DNA of 64,000 nt from Lasiosphaeria ovina (GCA_033439765.1 JAULSN010000010.1:1116001-1180000); one strand, 5' to 3'; shown: positions 24,805 through 36,943, counted from the first letter of the stretch. Numbers and translations: made by a program. Notes: generated by a model not told the origin, from the letters alone.

Positions 24805-26690
24805 GTTTCTCGAAAAAGGAACATACTCAACATCCGGAGAGAAAATTCTATGCTATACCAGTTATTGACTGGAAGGCGGATTCGAGCGCCGAGCCGAGTC
24901 ACGGGTGAAGCCCCTGCAAGTCCATGCTAAGAAGATAGCGGCCTTGGTTTGGAAACGCAATGATCTCCTCCTAATAAGCGCAAAGACCCGGTGTCTCGCA
25001 CAAGCAAGGTCTTCGATCCTCGCTTGTGTCTCTATCATAGAGCTGTCTGGCCGGCGGTTTGAGAGACCGCATACACCACATCCGTCAACAAGAAAGCCGC
25101 GGCGTGGGGGTTATACTCATAGCAATAGTGGTGGTCCAAGGTCGCCTATTTTGAAGGATCTCGGCACCCACATGAGGAAGGGTGGCGGGCAAACACCGAC
25201 GTTTGATTAACACTCTAAAAGTAGTGTCACCGTGGGTACCGCTCTGGTAATCGACAGCAACTAGATACGTTAGAAAGGCGGATTCAAAGAAAAGACCGCC
25301 CAAGAAATAACAACATACACCTCCCGGCCACAAACAAGAGTATGACTAAATTCGGCCCAAGTTAGCGAGGCGGGACGTAGTCAAGTCACTGAGTGACTAG
25401 CCAACGCTTGAGCTTGAAACTTTAAACAGGGGTAGAAATGGTATATATGCGGGAACATATGCGAATCCTGGGTATATGGGGGACATCAAGTGTGCTGGTG
25501 TGTTTTGATTGTTCAATTCTTCATTCATCCTCCCAGGCGTTTGTTTATATCATGTCTATCCATAACTCGCGCAAATTTATATCCCTTACGCATCTGATTA
25601 GGACGGCCGGTACTTGCGTGGGCTGAGGAGGTGAATTGGTACATGGACGGAAAAGGGCACGGCTGGAAGAGAGCAGCTGAGGTTACACGCGTTTCCATGT
25701 TGGTTTTGATTCATCGGGTTTTCCACGCAAGGAACTATGGTTGTCGTGGTGGAAGTATTGTCATGTACATGGCACTTACAGTTCGGTAGTTCTTTATTCT
25801 ATCTTCAAAACGCCTCCTAGTAGACGACGATCCCGCATTGTTTGCTCAGGACTGTTGTTTGTCTCGGCTGTATAGATATCTGCTTGTCCGGCATTGCAAT
25901 ACATGATATCGCGTTGAAAATTTACACGGCTTTTGCCTCCTGTCGTTGCATGCATGCTTGCTTGCCTGACCAAGTTAACTAACTGCCTGACCAAGGGCCT
26001 GCCACTTTGCCCGTGAAACATTCCCTACCTACCTATATTGCAGGTCATACCGTATCAGTTACAAATCGCGCGTGGAATCCCTAGGCATGTACTGTACCAA
26101 GTTCTATATCGGGAGATGATACGATAAATCTGCAGCAGGTTAACCTCTCAAACCGAGACTGGTACCTAGGTATGTGAGAGATATCAAAGCGTGGCAAGGT
26201 AACAAAAACACGGAGCAACTATAACTGCCTTAGTATGAAGATAACATACTCTTGGGATATATCTGCAGGTACTTACTGAACATTACAACGGAACGAGCAA
26301 GAGAGAAACCACAAACGTTGATCGCTATGCACATTAAATACTAGATAGTAAATTACAAACATTATGAATTGGATCTCCGGCAGATTCCTAGGCTACGCGC
26401 ATCCCATCATGTACGGCTACACATTCCCTCTCATATTCAACTTGCCTTGACATGCCCGTGACAGACCCGAGTGCTTATAGGGAGGGAAAGAGGTATTTTA
26501 TCCAAGATTTGACAGGCCTAGCCGCTATGGGTAATACATATATACTCGGTGGAACATTACATAGCGCCGATGACTGGATAAATAAAGTTAAAAAAAAAAA
26601 CACCTATTTACTGCTCATTCGGTTGCTTGAGCAAATTTTCTTGGTTTGGTTTGGACGGAAAGCCTCAGTAGGTAGGGTTCGGACCCAGCT
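24805..26690. other. Convergent intergenic spacer
   Basis: This AT-richer stretch of 1.9 kb lies between the 3' ends of the WD40 gene and the GH17 gene. It contains short ACCTACCTAT and GGTACCTAGGTATG motifs (26026-26040, 26161-26176). No gene is supported. Confidence 0.5.
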
Positions 26691-28384
26691 CTACGATGAA
26701 GAAATAGCCCCAAACACATCACCGCAGCCCCAGTGCTGCTCACAGCCGCAGTTGCCGGGCTGCTTCCACTTGTCGTCGTGGAGGGAGAAGAAAACAACCG
26801 ACTTGCCGAGCTTCTGCTTGATGGATGCGAGAGCCGTCTGCTGCTGTGCCACGCCGGCGACGGCCACTCCGTTGGGATTGCCAGCCGTTGGCCACCCCGT
26901 CTCCATGACATAGCCTGGAAGGCCGCAGATCTTCTCCACAATGGCGAGCTGGCTAGCGACGAAGTCACCGGCGTCCTCGGGCTTGGTGTTGGCATTGAAA
27001 TAGGCATGGGCATTGCAGGCGACAACGTCGATGATGGAGCAGATGGAGGAGACATCGTTTTCGACGTAAGACGCTACAATATCAGTGGTGGTGAAAGGAC
27101 CCTTGTAGCCGACACCGCCGAGCTCCTGCTTGACGTGAAGAATCAGATCCCTTAGTTGCGCCACAGAGCAGTATTTGTTGTAGATGGCCTCGTTGGCAAC
27201 AACCACAAGCTCCACCGATCCCCACTGGGACCATGCCTTGATGGCGCTAATCTGAGTAGCCACGGTAGGCGAGCCGTTATCGCATTGTTTATTGCCAATG
27301 AAGATGCCGAGAATGAGCTTGAGACCCAGTTCTTGAGAAATAGGGCCAACCTTGTCAAGCGTGCCGCAGTCGGTCGAGTACAAGCGCAGGCTGGTGAAGC
27401 CAGCGGCAGCAATAGCCTTGACGTCGGATTCGACCTCAGGCTTCTCCTTGCAGTCGCCGGTAACCGTGTACGGGGTGTAGGTCATGGCCCACTTGTCACC
27501 CTTTCCTCCGAGCGGAGCTGCGGGCTTGGGAACCGGAGCCGCTGGCTTAGGAACAGCCAAAGCAGCGACGGCGGCAGGCTTTGTTGGTAAGGCTGGGGCC
27601 GGGGCAGGAGTCTCGGAGGGAGTGAAGGGGCAGTACACAACGGTAGCATGCTCGACGACAGTCACGACAGCAGGGGCCGTGTAAGTGCCCGGACAGTAGG
27701 TGGTAACAACGGGGATGACAACGGTGGTAACTTCGGTGACGGTTGTGGTGATGGGGCCGATCGTATAAGTGCCGGCCGAGGGGCAGACATAGGTGGTCGT
27801 CTCAATTACGCTCGTCACGACTCCACCCTCGGTCTTGGTGGTGGCATACGGGCAGACAACGGTCGTGGCCGTCTCAACAACAGTCGTCACACCGCCAATG
27901 GTGTGGGTGCCGCTGGGAATGACAGTCGTGGTGGCGCCGCACTCCGTGATCGTCTCCGTCACAACGATGGTGGTTGCCGGGAAAGTGTACGTGCCGGGAG
28001 TCGGGCAGGTTTGCGGGATCGGAGTTGGGACGGTGACCGGGGCCGAGGAAGTTGCGGGGGCCACGGTCGTCGTCGGCGGCGGAGGCGGGGGGGTGCTTGT
28101 GCTGGGAGGGAAGTAAACTTTTCATATTGTCAGTATTCGTCTCCCGGACATCGCTAGCAAACACGAGGGGCAGGAGCTAGGGAGCTGAGCTGGGTCGACA
28201 TACGGCCGGCGGGACCGGTGAGGGTCGAGTAGATGGTCGTGCAGGCGGGGACGCATGACTCGGTGTCGTTGACGGCCTTCTTTTGGAAAAGACCCTGGTG
28301 GACCTGGCGATGGTCGTGGAGGTGACTGGCGCTTGCACCGCCGGTGAGGACGGCGGCGGCAGCCGTCACAAGTGTAACCTTCAT
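26691..28384 (-). CDS. btgE: Secreted GH17 cell-wall beta-glucosidase/glucanase, BtgE type
   Basis: Cell-wall glycoside hydrolase of family 17 related to Aspergillus BtgE and yeast Scw proteins, expected to act on beta-1,3-glucan. Two exons, 28384..28204 and 28117..26691; the 86-bp intron (GTATGT...AAAAG) rejoins in phase 1 as TGPAG-LYFPPSTST. Product 535 residues. Order: signal peptide (about 1-20, MKVTLVTAAAAVLTGGASA), a short Cys-containing segment (CVPACTTIYSTL), a Thr/Val-rich region built of diverged CP..GTYT...TT repeats (about 80-220), an Ala/Pro linker, then the GH17 barrel from KWAMTYTPY to the end. Predicted catalytic glutamates are E370 in VVVANEAI and E466 in VMETGWPT, both intact. 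No GPI signal is evident. Whether the true activity is hydrolytic or transglycosylating cannot be told. Confidence 0.93.
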
Positions 28385-30218
28385 GTTTGTTGATGGCCGG
28401 GACGCGGTCGACTAGGAGGAATTAGGAAGCAAAGGCCGCTTTGTACGTGGTAGCTAGGTAGGTAGGTACGGAGTTTGATACCCCTGAAAACGAGTGCCCG
28501 CTGAAAGAGTGAAGCGGTGGTGGTGAAGAGGAAAATTAACGAACGGCGAAAGCAAAGGAAGCTTTCGGTGATGATAATAACTCCCACAACACGGAAGAAC
28601 GGAGGGAAGGGGGTAGGGGAGGGAGGAGGGGAGAGGCGGTAATTAGTATGTATTATTGCTGGCCGGGGGTGGTAGCTAGCTTGGCGCCGGGGACTCTTCA
28701 CTCGACGAGTTCGGGGCCAAGGCACCTCTACCACTCTCGGGAGGCCGGGGTGTGCGATGCAGTTTCTGACCTGCCCTGGAGTCTCTCCGCTCTCCGTGAT
28801 CCGCTAAAACCAACTCTAGCTAGGGGGTGCTAATCAGAATAAGACGCGCCCAGCACCCCAGGCCCATTGGCAAAGCAGACCTGAGATGCTGAATGGTGCG
28901 TAGCTTGCCCTTGGTGTGGGCCTTTATGATGAGGTGAACTCGCCGAGTCCATGCGGAATTTCATGTCGAGCGAGCTGTGAATTGAGCACTCCAAACAAAC
29001 AAGCAAAAAACATTGTTGTCTTGTGGTAATATGGCGGGGACGAACATCATCGACCTGACCTGGCACGTCAACAACTGAGAGATACAGCACTCTCTCTCTG
29101 GCTGCCTCATCTCGATATTCGAAAACCTGGCGTCTGGCGCTCAAACTGACTTACTGCTGGCTGGCTGGCTGACTGGATCGGGTAATGAGGAACGGCGCTG
29201 CCTTGCACACGCACGCGGTCAAGTCAAGGAAGGCCAGGGGCGGTGGTGGTGCCGCGGTGCGGGATTCTCGCAAATTGCCATGCCCAAAAAAAAGGAGGTC
29301 ACCAGCTCGATGGTACCTCGCGGCCCTTTGCAGCCCTTTTGGTCGTAGCGAGGGTGGTCAGGGACGGCAATAAGCCTCCAGCACAGACGCCGCCAGGCAC
29401 ATGAGTGGCAACGGCGGCCCCCTGGAGGACTGAGGAAATGAGTTAAGCGACATTGGCAAATTGCCAGCCACACACAGACGCCATGGGCCTCAACGGCAAA
29501 AGGGTCAAGATCATCATGGAAGATCTTCTCAACTCTCGAGAGTTGGGCAGTCGGGTCGGGCAGGTCGCATGCAAGTGATTGACAGATGACGAATGATGGG
29601 CTACCGAATAAATGCCGGCGGGCCACTCACACATCCAGACCCAGGTGAACGGAGCGATGAGAGAGCGGTTGATACGACTTCCAATGGATGAGCGACGAAG
29701 TGTGAAGATGGTAGCCTTCCTTCCCAATCACGCGCCGCGCCTTTCCTCGTCTGTTCCGTAATTGTGGGGATTCTCGTACCTGGCGTGCCAGATTCCATGG
29801 ATGTTGGTTGCACGGATCCAGGAACCGTGAGGGTTACCTAATCTGGGCTTGACAGGTGCAGAAGTGCAGTGCACTGAAGGCTCAAGGCTGAAGGCTGAGG
29901 CATGGAAACTCCTGAGCCCTGACCAACTTGCAGCACCCTGTCCTGTTCCAGCTTTTTTTTTGTTTTTTGTTTAATTTTAGTTGTTGAGGGTTGGGGTTGG
30001 CCTAGCTTGCCACGACCCCTGGTTGTAAGGCAAGAGGCTAACTTATCCACGCCGTCACCTGACTGCGCGAAGCTGAGGTCGCAGCAGCTCTCGGTTAAAC
30101 GCAACGCGGTGCGGGCCGAAATTTTTTTCCCAGACCAGGCCGACGTTGTTCTGGCGCGCAAACGGGGGGGATCGCCATCGCCATCGCATTGTCATCCCAG
30201 CGAGCTGCTACGATCACG
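28385..30218. other. Divergent promoter region (GH17 gene / mitochondrial RNase gene)
   Basis: The 1.8 kb spacer contains promoters for both flanking genes. An AGGTAGGTAGGTACGGAG element lies at 28455-28472, about 70 bases upstream of the GH17 start codon, combining the two dispersed motif families of this window. No gene is supported. Confidence 0.5.
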
Positions 30219-33200
30219 ATGCTCCGATCTCACAGCCAGGCCTCGGCCTCAGTTTCGGGCTACATTTGCTGGAGGTGTCTTGGTCGCAGCAAACCTGCAC
30301 CTGCTTCTGCTTTCACTCGACCTCGTCCGCATCCTCGTCAACATGCTCGTAGCGCCGCTGCTGCGCGACTCTTTTCTACTAGCACCGCTATGGGTGCTGC
30401 TGCCCATGGGGGCCACGACACAACCTCGCACCTGCGCCTTCCACCAAACCCGTCATCCCCCTATGACGGCCCCTGGGCCGGATCCGAAGCGGACCCCGGC
30501 GACAAATTGCGCGAACGCCTCCGCAAATGGGAGATGGACAACCCGCCGCCTTCGGTGGTAGTTAGGTCAAACGATGACGCTGTCGGCCTCGTCTCCAATT
30601 CCATGTCTGGCACTGTCGACGAGTACAAGTTCCTGCGCGGCCTCAACGAACCCACCGACAGCGACACTGATGTGAGCTTTGTTGGAGACGAGCTGGTAAA
30701 CGTGGGCTTGCCGTCGGTCGGCCTGAAGGCTGGCGATCTTCTCGAGCTCGGTGCCGACAGCCTCCGCTTCAGCCTTCTCGCCGTTTGTCTGGGAAACTTC
30801 AACGGCTACGACCATTTCTACACCAACTCGGGCAAGTGGGTTACGAGCCAGAACATCAAGACGCGCTTCGTCGTAAGGAACTTCATCCAGGACCCCGACG
30901 AACTGCAGGTTGTCATAGACGCCCTGCCCTCCACCTCTGGCGCTGCCGACGTCCTCGTTGCTTACCATATGCTCAATGCCGCGCCCTCGAGAGAAATTGG
31001 CGCTTCGCTGATCCGCCACATGAACAACTTCGACGCCGCTGCCCGCCGCATCCAGCAGACATACGCCGAGAAGCTGAACCAAATCTACCAGCTCCTTGGC
31101 CCCGAAGAAAAGCTAATGAGCCTGGGCGAAATCGCCCGCCTCGTCCTCCCCGGCGGCCCCATGAAGAGCCACCACACCTTCCCGCCAGACGTTCTCTATG
31201 CAGTTTACACCTTTCTCTGCTCCGACGACCTCGCCTTCCGCCCCGTAGGCCAAGGTGGCCGCAACCATCAATCCTCGCTCTTTCTCATGAACACCAAGGA
31301 CGACATTGAGAACGGCAAAAAGGTCGAATTGATAACACGCCAATTCTACGAGGCCCGGGCCGCTCGAGCTGCACAGCGCAGAGGTGTTGCCCCCACAGCC
31401 GCCACCAAATCTCTTGTTGGTAAGCTGGCTGAAACTAAGTCGGTCATTGAGTTCTCCGAGTTCATAGTCGAGGCGCGGAGGTTCATTGACCAGAGCCGCA
31501 AGAGCCGGAAATGGTCTCCGCATGGCATGTTGGGTCCAAGCACCCTGAAGCCAACGCCAATTCCCGTCGAATGGTCCTCAACCGCTCTCCAGATCGTCAG
31601 GTTCATGGAGCAATGGGCCGCTGCCGCCAGAGTCTCCCGCGTCTCGCGTCTGCACGGCGCTGGCGCCGCGATTCTCCGGGCCGTCGACCGCTATGGCGAT
31701 GCCATGCTCCTCGACGCCAACACCGGCTGGACCTTTCTCCAAGAAATCGGCTGGATCACGCCGTGGGACTTGCAAACTCGTCACTCTCTCCACCTCCCTG
31801 GAGTCAACATTGACAGGGCTGGCATCCTTGCAGTCGAACAGGAGGATTTGGAACCAATCAAATTCGAGCCAGATCAGCTGGCGCCCCTCCGGACGGACTT
31901 CGCCGGTACCGTCTACTGCATCGACGCCGAGAGTGCCGCCGATATCGATGACGGAGTCTCAATCGAAGATGCCGGCGATGGAGCATACTGGGTTCACATC
32001 CACGTTGCCGATCCCGCCTCCCGTATCAGACACGACATGCCGGCGGCCAGGCGGGCGGCCATCCTGTCCCAGAGCATCTACCTTCAGGGCTACGAGCATA
32101 CCATGTTCATTGACAATACAGTCCGGGAAACCTTTTCTCTGGCGCCAGACAGGCCCTCTCTCACCTTCAGCGCCAAGGTGAACGAGGCCGGGGACATTCT
32201 TGATTACAAGGTCACGCCAGCTATCATTCGGGATGTCGTGTACATAACGCCGGAGAATGTGTCTGAGATATGCGGCGACGAAGTCGAAGACGTAACTGTA
32301 CCGCCCGACAGCTTTGAAGTTGGAACGCGCCCAACTGAATCCGAGCCCCCGACCAGGAAGATGGCCAAGCCTGCCGAACTCTCGGAGCACCAGCTCTCCG
32401 AGATACGTATACTTTCAAGGCTTTCCAAGGCCCTCCACCAAGTTCGTATCCGAAACGGGGCCGTGCCAACCCAGCCCCCTCGGATGGATGTCGAGGTTTC
32501 GCTTGAGCATACCGAAGTCGCAAGATATGCCGACGGCTTTCTGGGCTGCAGCGGAGACCCGTATATTCGTCTCTCGTACAGGCCGGGCAATTTCAACACT
32601 TTTACCAGCAGCTTGATGCTAACTGGCGGCGAGGTGGCGGCGAGGTGGTGTTCTGACCGCGACATACCAATTCCTTACCGCGTTGAACCGCTCGCCAGTG
32701 GGAATATAGCTGCCCTTCGTGACTTCACCCAGAAAATCCTATATCCCGAACTTGCCAGTAACAAGAAGCCGGTGGGTGAGCACATGCGCACTTTGAGCGT
32801 GCTCACTGGCGGGCATGACATTTCAACCAGGCCCTCAACGAACTTCACCATGGGTATAGACAAGTATGCCAAGGCGACGTCGCCCCTGCGCCGCTTCTCC
32901 GACCTGATTGTCCATTGGCAGATCGAAGCGGCTCTGCTGGAGGAGCATCGCCGCGGCAGCTCCCTTGTCGTGAACACGAAGTCGCGAGATAGGACAGCCA
33001 AAACCTTCTTGCCATTTTCAAATGGCGACCTCGAGTACGACATGTTCCCGCTTCTCCGTCTCCGGGAGTACCATGCCAGGATAATGGAGAGGCTGGAAGG
33101 GCCCTCCTCGTGGGCCCTCCAGGCGCTTTTGCGGGGATGGCGGTTCGGGGAAAACGCAGAGCAGCTCCCACGCACCTTTCGGTTCGCTGTCAACTTCATC

Positions 33201-33392
33201 CTGACCAATGGCATTATTAAAGGTAAGCTCGACTGGTTTGACCAGATTGCGATGCTGGACTCAAGACATTTGGGGGGGTTGTGTCGGCTGAGCGAGATCA
33301 AGACGGGTGATGTCTTCGTCGTGGAAATAGACACCATCATTACCACTTCAAGGAAGATTTACGTCAGGGCGTTGGAAAGGGTTGAGCAATAG
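30219..33392 (+). CDS. Mitochondrial RNase II-family exoribonuclease (CYT-4/Dss1-like)
   Basis: Predicted 3'-5' exoribonuclease for mitochondrial RNA turnover and processing, related to Neurospora CYT-4 and yeast Dss1. Single exon, 1057 residues from the ATG at 30219 (MLRSHSQASASV). The N terminus is rich in Arg, Ser and Ala with almost no acidic residues for the first 60 or so positions, consistent with a mitochondrial presequence. The RNB domain begins around residue 560 and carries the complete four-aspartate active site with canonical spacing, D569, D575, D577 and D578, in YCIDAESAADIDDGVS. Later RNB signatures include MGIDKYAKATSPLRRFSDL (near 885), the conserved substrate-channel and Arg motif. 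In-frame near-cognate codons lie upstream, but the first ATG is preferred. It is divergent from the GH17 gene and convergent with SEC10. Confidence 0.9.
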   Translation: MLRSHSQASASVSGYICWRCLGRSKPAPASAFTRPRPHPRQHARSAAAARLFSTSTAMGAAAHGGHDTTSHLRLPPNPSSPYDGPWAGSEADPGDKLRERLRKWEMDNPPPSVVVRSNDDAVGLVSNSMSGTVDEYKFLRGLNEPTDSDTDVSFVGDELVNVGLPSVGLKAGDLLELGADSLRFSLLAVCLGNFNGYDHFYTNSGKWVTSQNIKTRFVVRNFIQDPDELQVVIDALPSTSGAADVLVAYHMLNAAPSREIGASLIRHMNNFDAAARRIQQTYAEKLNQIYQLLGPEEKLMSLGEIARLVLPGGPMKSHHTFPPDVLYAVYTFLCSDDLAFRPVGQGGRNHQSSLFLMNTKDDIENGKKVELITRQFYEARAARAAQRRGVAPTAATKSLVGKLAETKSVIEFSEFIVEARRFIDQSRKSRKWSPHGMLGPSTLKPTPIPVEWSSTALQIVRFMEQWAAAARVSRVSRLHGAGAAILRAVDRYGDAMLLDANTGWTFLQEIGWITPWDLQTRHSLHLPGVNIDRAGILAVEQEDLEPIKFEPDQLAPLRTDFAGTVYCIDAESAADIDDGVSIEDAGDGAYWVHIHVADPASRIRHDMPAARRAAILSQSIYLQGYEHTMFIDNTVRETFSLAPDRPSLTFSAKVNEAGDILDYKVTPAIIRDVVYITPENVSEICGDEVEDVTVPPDSFEVGTRPTESEPPTRKMAKPAELSEHQLSEIRILSRLSKALHQVRIRNGAVPTQPPRMDVEVSLEHTEVARYADGFLGCSGDPYIRLSYRPGNFNTFTSSLMLTGGEVAARWCSDRDIPIPYRVEPLASGNIAALRDFTQKILYPELASNKKPVGEHMRTLSVLTGGHDISTRPSTNFTMGIDKYAKATSPLRRFSDLIVHWQIEAALLEEHRRGSSLVVNTKSRDRTAKTFLPFSNGDLEYDMFPLLRLREYHARIMERLEGPSSWALQALLRGWRFGENAEQLPRTFRFAVNFILTNGIIKGKLDWFDQIAMLDSRHLGGLCRLSEIKTGDVFVVEIDTIITTSRKIYVRALERVEQ

Positions 33393-34088
33393 ACTTTGGG
33401 TGGACTATTGTGTGTCCCAAGCGAGCTACGTATATATGTATAAAGTATTAAGTTTCACTGTGCCAGTCCCTGACTACCTACCTACCTACCTAGGTACGAT
33501 GAGGTTCCCAGTCGCCCACTTGCACTTTATATGGGTAGTCAAGGGGAGTTTAGTCGCTCCTTGTAGTACCTAGCTGAACATATAACGCCACACTAGTTGA
33601 GATCGTGCAGTCCAAAACAAAAAGAAAAAGAAACTACATCACTCTACTTTGTAACTTTCGTCTTCTCGCAAAAGACTTGAGGCCTTCCCGGCTGTGATTA
33701 ACCATATCGGCACTGTATAGCCCCACTAGCAACAAGCACAGCCATAGAGCTACAGAGTAGCCCATCGTCAAGTCAAAGAGAAGAAGAAAATTGACTGCTT
33801 GGTATCATTCAAAACAGCGAGTACGAAACGAACTTGTTATCCATGACCGACACGGCGTTTCCCCCCAAAAAAAATCGTTTGAAGAGACATGTGCTGCTAC
33901 CATGACGCCATTTTCGTGTTAGAACCTGGACTCTCCCGGACCCTGCCAGGTGGTGTCCGAACTTGTCCGCTCCCACTTTTTCTACGCTCTTCATATGCCC
34001 ACATTATGTACAATACAAAAAAAAATTGTAAGAAAAACGCCGCCCCGTCCATACCCATTGCTTGCCAGGATACCGCTTTGAATGCCCA
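33393..34088. other. Convergent intergenic spacer with ACCT tandem repeat
   Basis: This 3' UTR region of both neighbours contains (CTAC)4-like CTACCTACCTACCTACCTAGGTAC at about 33474-33497 and A-rich tracts near 33865 and 34018. No gene is seen. Confidence 0.55.
33474..33497. repeat. ACCT tandem repeat ending in CCTAGG palindrome
   Basis: Four to five CTAC/ACCT units end in CCTAGGTAC. It is a clear member of the dispersed ACCTACCTAGGTA family. Confidence 0.75.
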
Positions 34089-36943
34089 TCACAGCCCGGC
34101 AAGCACGCTTTGGATGCCGACGCTGCTCGAGTCATCTCTCCGCTGGACAAAAGCCTTGAAGTCGGCCTTCAGCAGCTTCCTGGCAATGCTGGCGGTGCCG
34201 GAGGTAGCGCCGGCGGCCAGATTGCGGGAGCGTTCGCGCAGGGCCTCGGGGCCGATGATGAAGAGGTATCCGACCTCGGTGAGCATCTCGACCGTGTGCT
34301 CGACGTCCTTGGACAGGGGCCAATCCTTCATGGTCGAGACGTACTTTGCAATGTCCTTGGTGACCATCAGGCCGCCGGTGGCGTTGACGGGGAACTTCTT
34401 GAAATGCTCAAACAGGAGGCGGTGGACGGCGACGGCCAGCTCCGAGCTGAACATCTCGAGGTTTTGGCCGTCGACGGCGCGCCCCGTCTGCGCCGCCACC
34501 TTGGCTGACAAAAATGTGCAGATGGCCTGGCACGTGGGCGTCTGCAGCGAGTCGACAAGGCCCTCGAGGTCGTTGTCCTTGGGGCGGAAGTCGACCTTCT
34601 TCTGCTGCGCCAGCGTCTTGGTAACCCAGTTCACGGCCACATCCATGGTGTTCTTCATAACGGCGTTGGTCTTGCGCTCTGTCGCCTCTATGGCGACCTT
34701 CGCCTGGGCTTCCATGTGGCGACGCACTGTGGTGTTCGACTCGGCTAGGCGGATGAGCACTGTCGTGATGAAGCGGGACATGAGGTTGGTAATGGTGACG
34801 GCCGGCCTGACGCGCGGCAGGTAGGACAGGTCGGGCTCGGTTTTGACGTTTTCTTGGGACGTGGCCTTTTCGAGGGCAGCGTCGAGGGCCGTCTCGACGT
34901 AGACCTGACCCATGCTGGTAAGGAGAAGGTTCAGAAGGGCATTGACGTCTTTCGGCGTATCGCTTGCCGACCCCATCTCAAGCGCCCTCCGCACGCTCTC
35001 GGCCAGCCAGATTATCATGCGCTTGGCGGATGCGACGTTGAGAATGCCGTCTTGCTCCGTCACCTCAATGTCATTCTTGTTGCTACTGTTGTCCTGCAAA
35101 CCAGCCACGCGAAGCATCATGGCTTTCTGCGTGGGTGTGAGATCCGAAGATTCGAGGCGCTCCGTGTAGGCATCCTTGGCCGTAGCCAACAGCTGGGTGC
35201 CTTGCTGAGCGATGGCGGCCATGAAGCCGGTCGGAGCCTTCTTCCTCCTGGAGTGGAAAAGGGTGAATTTGAAGAGGAGAGAGTTGTACATTTCCTCCAG
35301 ACTCTTCTTCTCGCGGTCGATGTACGAGTTGCCAACCAGGTATGGAACAAACAGCTCCTCCAACTGCTGGTCCAAGGTCTGCGAGATTTGGGCCGAGCAC
35401 GGCTCAGGGTGTTCTGTGAGCCCATGGGTTTTGAGGTCCTCGACCAAGGCACTGATGTAAGAACGCGACGCGTGCAACGACCGCAGGAAGGCTAGAGAAG
35501 ATATGGTGAGCGCCTTGTCCAGGACCATCTCCAGGCGCTGCTGAATGGATTGCTGAAAGACGCGTTGTATGAACTTGGACAAGACAGTCTCGTAGTATGG
35601 AAAGGCTCGCTTGATGATAAAAGACTCCTCCTGCATCACAATTTTGACTTCGTCGACGAGGGACTGCAGACTCGGCTCCACGCCTGGCGGGTCGGAGTCG
35701 GGATCTGCGAGCTGCTCCCATGTCTCGCCATCGGTGGTGACCTCGTCTGTTATGAGTTGGTCGCGGTCAATGAAGAACTGGTGCTGGTTCACAAAGGCAG
35801 CAATAACGCTGGCGCCGCTGTTGAAGTCGTAGAGCACTCTGGCGCACTCCATCATGTCGTCAAAGTTCTGGCGGCGGTAGCTGTTGTTGAATTGCTTCAG
35901 GAGGTCTTGTTCAAGCAACTCCGAGAACTTCTCAAGCACCTCTCTTGTGTTGTGGCGGCGGGCAGCGGCCGCGACGCCGTTGGTAGCGCCGTTGCCGCGG
36001 AAACCGTTGGACTGGCTCCACGAAAGGGGGTCGAGGCGCTGGCTGATACGCATCAGCTGGCGAGCGATGACGGCACAGCGGACCTTGTTCTCGGGGCCGC
36101 CCTGGCGCTGGATCTCCTCGAGCGATGTCAGCTGGCCGGATTCGCTGACCTCGGTCCAGCACTGTATCAGGAAGGTTGCGTCCTGCGCCTTCCTCCGCTT
36201 CCTGTCGAGCTCCTCGAGCTTCTCGCCGATCTGGACAGCAACGTTACCGCCGCCATCGGGGCCGGAGCGGGAGGCACCGTTGCCGTTGGCGTTACTACTG
36301 CCATTGGCAGGGGTGGGGTTGTTGAGGGTCAGGTCTAGGGCCTCAAACTGGGCCATGGACTGGTCGAGCTTGCGGCCCAGGGTCTCGAGGGTCTGGTCAT
36401 GTTGTATCTCGGCACGGCGGACCTGTGACAGGAGCTCTGATTCCTTCTCCTGCAGCTCGTTCGATAGGGTGCCCAGCTGTCTCAGGGCGTCTGGCCAGGC
36501 AAGGTAGGTCAGCAACCTGGGAGGAGAGGGGTGAGGGGAGAGACAATATGTGGGAAATGAATGCATGGCATACTCTCAAAGGACCTGATCAGGGGCTTGG
36601 GATCGAAGGCACTGAAGGCGGGACCGGAGCGACGGCTGGCGGGGACGGCGGTCTCGGCGAGCGAGTCGACAAAGTCGCGCACAATGAAGTCCTTGTTGGA
36701 GAAATCCTCGAGAGTGAAGCTTGGGCCCTTGGGAAAGAGGGCGCGCGAGCTGGCGCTGGCGGACCCGCCGCGTTCCAGTGTCAGGGTCATGGACGTCGAC
36801 GTCGACGACATCGACGTCACTTGCTGGCGCTCGCCGGCCGCCATGGTTAGCGAAGCTTGTGGTCGTCGTGGTGGCTTCTGCGCCGGAGAGCCACGGCCGC
36901 CGGTTCCTGTGACGGGCAATGCATCTGCTTGCGACGACGCCAT
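34089..36943 (-). CDS. SEC10: Exocyst complex subunit Sec10
   Basis: Subunit of the octameric exocyst that tethers secretory vesicles at sites of polarised growth such as hyphal tips and septa. Two exons, 36943..36574 and 36490..34089; the 83-bp intron (GTATGC...CCAG) rejoins as RSFE-NALRQLGTLSNEL. Product 923 residues. Family matches include FTLEDFSNKDFIVRDFVDSL, the AVPASRRSG segment, DPKPLIRSFE and RRAEIQHDQTLETLGRKLDQ, followed by a coiled coil (about 140-170) and a long helical C-terminal body. An Asn/Gly-rich insert lies just after the coiled coil. An in-frame ATG seven codons upstream (36964) is a possible alternative start. The gene is divergent from the NUS1-like gene. Confidence 0.94.

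Noticed and set aside
35550..36338. 262-codon open frame antisense to SEC10
   Set aside because: Complement of a conserved coding exon with Leu/Val-rich low-information sequence; a shadow frame.
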